64,000 nt of DNA from Solenopsis invicta. Taxonomy: Eukaryota > Arthropoda > Insecta > Hymenoptera > Formicidae. Below, in pieces: positions 45,001 through 51,800 of this stretch. Position 1 is the stretch's first letter, and every line of letters starts with the position of its first letter. Both the position numbers and the translations under genes were made by a program. Under the pieces are notes generated by a model, which searched no databases, was not told where the DNA came from, and saw nothing but the letters and a program-made list of their open reading frames with translations. The stretch is taken from the NCBI RefSeq assembly GCF_016802725.1, contig NC_052670.1:15901641-15965640 (forward strand). Reading direction: 5' to 3'.

Positions 45001-48000
45001 GTAGAAATTTCTGTTCTTTTCTGCGAATGAGAGTTCTATCTCTTGTCGAAATTTTCTGTAAATATAATTTTCATTGTAAAATAATATTTTTTGCATCGTT
45101 ACGACGCATAAGATTATTGTATGTACGGTATCAGCAGTGCGAAGTTGCACAGGCAACTAGGGAGCGGCGAGCCGGGTGAGCGCTTCCAGGCGCGCGGTTC
45201 ACAGACGTATGTCTTTTTAAAAATCGGCGCTGGTTGGATTAGCTTTACTTACTAATTACTGCTTTATTAAGCATTAGCAAGGAATAACGCTATATAATTA
45301 GTGGGCGCTTTTTAAGAAACACCCTGTATATCTCTTTTTGCTTGTTTTGTTGGCTTTTTATTCTTTTCTTATTTGTATTTTTAATTTTGTTGCACTTTTT
45401 TATCTTTGCAATGTTTTTATAATATTAATATATCACATTTTAATAATATTTTAGGTGAACAATGGTCCCACGACAGAAAACTCATCGGGTCATTATTTTA
45501 TAAGCAGATGTTAAATCAATATGCTATTATACAAAGTGAAAAAGCTGAAATCTTAATAACGCGTCTCGAAAGGAAAATAGAGGAAAATCCAGGAGAAGCT
45601 ATTGATATTTGCCCCTTCATGTTCAATTGTACTCTTGATATTATCTGCGGTAATATATCATTTTTTTTCAATTTACAATATATAATATAAGATTACAATA
45701 TTTTTCACAAAAAAAAAACACTTGTTAATGCATCACGTTATATATGTATACCACAATTATGTTATTAATTATTTTAAAAAAAGTGAATAAGATATATGAA
45801 ACAAGTTGAAATTAAGAGAATGGCCATACTTCGGTGAAAAAAAAAGAAATGAACATAAATATTTAATTTAATAAATTTAAGGCCGATAAACGAGCAATAA
45901 CGATTGTCACTTATAAAATATTTATTCCGTTACAAAGTCAGTGGGACGTTTCGGACTTACTTGTTCTTCTTCAGCCGTGTACGAGTTATTTACATGATTT
46001 CGGATCGAGACAAATTAGATTTCTCCGTATTGAGTGTATGTCCGGATGTTACAATCTGTCCGTCATTTTTACCATGTTGACATGATGTGGATGTTCCGTA
46101 ACGCTAATTCATTGGTGAGATGACGTTTTGTAAATGCGTGTCTCTATGCGAATTTTAGTGTCAACAGGTGTCATAATTTGGGTAGATCAACAATAATAAT
46201 ACTATGGGGGAAGCAACAAACGAAGAACGGAGCGTGTCCGTTTTGCTCGATGTTAAATCTGAAACTCAGATCGCTCCGTTCTTCGTTCGTTGCTTCCCCC
46301 ATAGTATTATTATTTATCCTCAAACTGCCGCACTATGTTGATCTGTCCAAATTATGGCACCTGTTGACACTAAAATTTGCACACAGAGACACGTATTTAC
46401 GAAACGTCGTCTCACCAATGAATTAGCGTTACGGAACATCTACATCATGTCAACATGGTAAAAATGTCGGACAGATTGCAACATCCGGACATACACTCAA
46501 TACGGAGGAATCTAATTTGTCTCAATCTGAAATCATGTAAATAACTCGTACACGGCTGAAGAAAGACAAGTAAGTCCGAAACGTCCCACTGACTTTGTAA
46601 CGGAATAAATATTATATAAGTGACAACCGGTAATGCTCATTTATTGGCCTTAAATTTATTAAATATGTATACAATAGGAGCGTAGAAAATTTATTTAATA
46701 TATATTTAAATTCTGAGGTATTAATTTTGTTAGCGTAAATTACCTTTTTAGAATAGCAAATAATCTTATATTATCAAAGTGGTAACATATAATAATATTA
46801 TGAGTTTTATGATAAAATATTGTGATTCAGTAATAAATGTCAATAGAAAATGTATTCTCACGATCAAATTCTTATTTTGCAAGATTTTTTATTTTATTCA
46901 AAAAAGGATGTTGCAATATTGTTATATTTAACAATAATAAAAATTTAGTTTAAACCTAGCGTTATAAAATATATAACAAAGATATCAAAAGTATCAATTA
47001 TGTTGCAGAAACGGCAATGGGTGTGGATTTACGTGCTCAAGAACCAAATATAGTAACCGAATATACAACAGCAGTACATCAGTTAGTTCTATTAATTCTA
47101 TACTTTTATATTTAATTTTATATTTAATTAATAAAATAACTATCATTTTACCGCTTAATATTATGAAAAAATAAGTTTAAATTATATATTATATTGTATA
47201 TATACAGGGTATCAGAAAAATTTATGGTTTTGTGGGTTGATAGAGCAAGTCAAACTGAGAAGAAAAGTCTTTTACCATTTATCATTATTCGCAATAGTTG
47301 CCGAAATAAAAATTAGTAAAGTTCGTCAAATAATTGCGTATTTTCCCCACCCACCGCACCCGGAAACCGCCCGTCCGTCGCCAAACCATAGGCAGCCGGC
47401 AGGCGGCGCGGTGAGAAGGGAGAAGCAGCGATAGCTGTCTTACTTCGAGACCCTCTAATAAGAGTCTGGCCAACAAAGATCCGATTTTAGAGCGTTTTGA
47501 TTGGTCCGCCATTTTTTCTCTAATCTAAAAGGGGGTAGCTTCAGCGCAAGCGTATAATATACAAATGTATTTAATTTTCTGTCTTGACTCGACACCTAGT
47601 CGATGGTCTGCTCTTTTTAATTGTATTCTTTGTACAGTTTATCTCTTAAAATATCATTTATTATTAATAAACTATTAAATGTAATGCATATTGAATTTAT
47701 AATTAATGAAGATTTGATTACATAGTAAATTTAATCTATATCTTAAAAGTAAGGTTATATTATTTTATGCTGAATGATGTATGCTGATTATATTTTATGA
47801 TAGTATAAAATTAAAGATACTTACCTAATAATCTCAATATAAAAATCTTCGAGAGAATTCAATTTGCAAGAATTTTGTTCTTATTGCTTTCCTTTTAATT
47901 ATTCTACATACGCATTGTATGTACATACGGACAAAAAAAGCTGATGCATACGATACAGACTGAAACTAGATGATATCATATGATATTCACGTCATTAGAG

Positions 48001-48772
48001 AAAAAATGGCGGACCAATCAGAACTCCTCAAATCGAAGTATATCGAAATACTTGTGATGGCCAGACTCTTATTAGAGGGTCTCTAGTCTTACTCGCCTCA
48101 CCGTGCCGCCTGCCGCGGCTGCCGATGGTTTGGCGACGGACGGGCGGTCTCCACGTGCGGTGGGTAGGGAAAATACGCGCTCATTTGACGACTTTACTAA
48201 TTTTTATTTTGATAAGTATTGCGAATAATGAAAAATGATAAAGGACTTTTTCTCTCAATATGATTTTCTCTATCAAGCCACGAGAGAATAAGTTTTAATT
48301 TTCTGACACCTTGTATATACATATATACAGGGTGTCAGGTAACTACCGCCCGTTGTTTCGTGGGTTGATAGATCAAGTAAAACTGAGCAGAAAAGTCCTG
48401 TACCATTTATTAATATTTGCCATAGTTAACGAAAAAAAAATTAATAAATTCTGCGAATAAGCGCGTATGACCGCGCGCAAGGACCGTCCGCCGGTCGCCA
48501 AACCGTAGGCAACCGCGGCTGTTGGCGCGGCGCGATGAGGAGGAAAAAGCAGCTACTGCTTTGCAGCTCGCGGCTGCGTACGTTTTGGCGACCGGCGGGC
48601 GCCTTGCGCGCGGTGATACGCGCTTATTCGCAGACTTTATTAATTTTTTTTTCGTTAACTATGGCAAATATTAATAAATGGTAAAGGACTTTTCTGCTCA
48701 GTTTTACTTGATCTATCAATCCACGAAACCACGGGCGGTAGTTACCTGACACCCTGTATACTTGTGTACACA

Positions 48773-48830
<58 letters not shown>

Positions 48831-51800
48831 CCACACACAAGGTGTCCTAGACCAATGTATAAAGATTATCACGATGAGGTAGAAGGGATCGAGATAAATG
48901 AAAAAGTCTAATACCATTTTGCGATATTTGCAATAATTTTTGTGTAATAAAACATTAAGGTGAGCCGAATAAGAGCGCGCGGAGAGACAAGCGGTCACTC
49001 GTCAGAGCCGTAGGACCGCCCACTGTGGCCCGATTGTAGGCGACGGTAAGTGGCGCGCGGCGAGGAAATGGGTAGCTTGGCACCGCACCGCGTCGAACCG
49101 GGCGGTCTTACGGCTCAGGCGACCAACCGTTTGCCTTTTCGCGCGCTCTTATTTGGCTGACTTTAATATTTTATTACACGACAATTATTGCAAATACCGC
49201 AAACTGCTATTAGACTTTTTGATTTATCTCGATCTCTTCTACCTCATCGTAGTAATCTTTATACATTGGTCTGGGACACCCTGTATATACATACACACAG
49301 GGTGTCTGGAAACTAGAGAACTTACTGCTTTGACAACATAAAGGAGATGAAAAGGGACAATAAAGTCTTATATACCATTTTGCAATATTTGCTATAATTA
49401 TAGAATTATAAAATAAAACGTATGAGCCAATGTGTGGTGACGCCGCGCCATCGCGCCTAGTTCGTAGGTAAGAACGTGCGACGGGACAGATGACGCGTCG
49501 TTATTTGAATTTGCATGGCGTAACGGTCTAAATTCGCCGTACCGCGTGTACATACACTGCAAAAACAAATGTGTAATTTTAGCTAAAGCGTCTTCTTATA
49601 CATTTGATAAATAACATAATTGATTTTTGCAAACGATGTACAGTCGTAAGCTAAAAGGTTGCAACATATTTTCTTCATTGCCATCAATCGGCAAACGTAA
49701 TTGGTTGGATCCACAGGTAAGAACCAATTACGTTCGCCGTTTGATGAGCAAGTCTACATTCCAAAAATCATCGAAGAAAATGTGTTGCAACCTTTTAGCT
49801 TACGACTGTACATCCATGGAATTTGATTCTATCCATGGGGAAATTTTCCAAACTAAGAAGTCGCTATCTTTCTACATACTTATAGTTTATGATTAAAGTA
49901 ACGACCAATAAGCTCTACTCGTTACATAAACTGCGAGTACGTAGAAAGTGGTGACTTCTCAGTTTAAAAAATTTCCCCATGGACAGAATCAAATTCCATG
50001 GGTGTACACGCGCTGCGACGAATTCAGATCATCGCGTCGTGCAAATTCAAACGACGACGCGTCATCTGTCCAGCCGCGTGTTCTTGCCTACAAACTAGGC
50101 GCGATAGCGCGGCCGCACATTGGTTTATACGTTTTATTTTATAACTAAAACAACACAAGCGCGCGCTACGCGCGCGCTATTTATTTCATTTTATATTTAC
50201 ATATAATTAAATATAAATAATAAGAATTTTAAAAATTATACATTTATAATTAAGATTAATACAGTTCACGATAACAAATGACAGATCATGTTTTTGATAA
50301 CAGATTTTAAATTATAAAAAGAAATAGTTATCCAATAACCGGGCGCGTATAGCGGTGAGACAGGGCCGGTACAATTCACCGTTCGATATGGGCGATTACG
50401 TGAGGTGATCGTAATGATCAGCTGACAGCTCGAACACTATTTTTCATCTCTCCCTCCCCCCTCTCACTCCTGCTCTTTCAAAACCTCTATCCCATTCTCA
50501 TTCTCATTTTTTTCTTATTTGTTTAACAATCATGCACTGACACTAAAATAATGCTAGAATTAAAAACGATATTTAATTATTTGTCGTCTTCCTTTTAATA
50601 ATTTTGTACAAGTAAAAAAATATTTCTTCTAAGTCAAAAATAGCGTATTTAAAATACGTGATTGAAAAATAAAAATGCAGAGTGAAAGAGGAAAAGAGAG
50701 AGACGAGTTCGATGAAATTTGAACGTTTATACTTACTTCATCATCCTGCACAGCAATCAGCCTTATCTTCACAAAGACAGAATATCCATTAACTCAAGAT
50801 TTTCCTCTTTTCTTCTTAAATCACATCATTTGTCACATACACTGCAATCATTCTCTTGATTGAAAAATACTAACGCATCACTTTATACAAATCACTATCG
50901 TCAACTTGATATTTACATCGTCCTGATATTTACTTTTTGATGTATTTACCCTGTACATTCAGACACTTATCTTTTCTCTTTACAAGTCCTTGAAAGCTGG
51001 TGGCAAAGAAGTCTTTTGGTTGCTGTCGCAGCCTCTTGGATTACGGCATCTTGGATTAGTTTCAAAATGACGGCCACCTAAATGCTATTTTAGGGGCCCA
51101 AACATATAAAAATCCTTAGTGATTTTCATCTGTTTGGGCCCCTAAAAAAGTATTTGGGTGGCCGTCATTTTGAAATTGATGATGCCGTAATCCAAGAGGT
51201 TACACGTTGGCCGCAATAGAGCAACCAAAAATGTTCTTTGCCGCCGGCATTCAAGGACTTGTAAAAAGATGGGATAAGTGTCTGAATGTACAGGGTGAAT
51301 ATGTTGAAAAGTGAAATAAATATCAGAAAGTTACTTTGATTATTATTGTCTCTATTCAGTTTTGCGACTTATATATTGATTGACCCTAATATATATATTG
51401 TTACAAGCCGAAGTTCTCGTTCACTCACACTTACACTCCCGAAATGAACTTAACTTCTTAAATAGCCATGAGACCAATACGTCCATCAGACAAAACGGCT
51501 GCACACAAAATCAGCTGACAACTTGTTTTAATAAACAAGCCCGTTGTCCGGGAGAACGCTTCGCGGCCTTATTCACACCGCAGCTCAAACTCGCCTCGCA
51601 GGGACGACTCGGCTAGGGACATAACGATATAAAAATTACATATACAGCTTAGTAAATTAAATCGTACCTTGATACTTTCAGAATATCCGAATTAACAATG
51701 ACACGATTTTTTCAACCGTGGTATTGGATTAACTGGTTGTTCTATTTATCACCTAAAGGAAAGCAGTATAAATCAATACTTAAGACATTGCATGAATTTA

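Larger units (their letters stand above)
49297..50146. mobile_element. Foldback element F4, with two nested palindromes
   Basis: The left part (49430-49545) pairs with 50030-50146 (ataaaataaaacgtat, gatgacgcgtcgt). The outer ~110 bp of the left arm has no partner, so the right end is truncated. Two smaller palindromes lie inside (49639-49810 and 49814-50001). Confidence 0.7.

Noticed and set aside
48624..48998. 124-codon minus-strand frame with a Val-Cys run
   Set aside because: It crosses the (AC)n tract and two foldback elements; there is no protein-like conservation.
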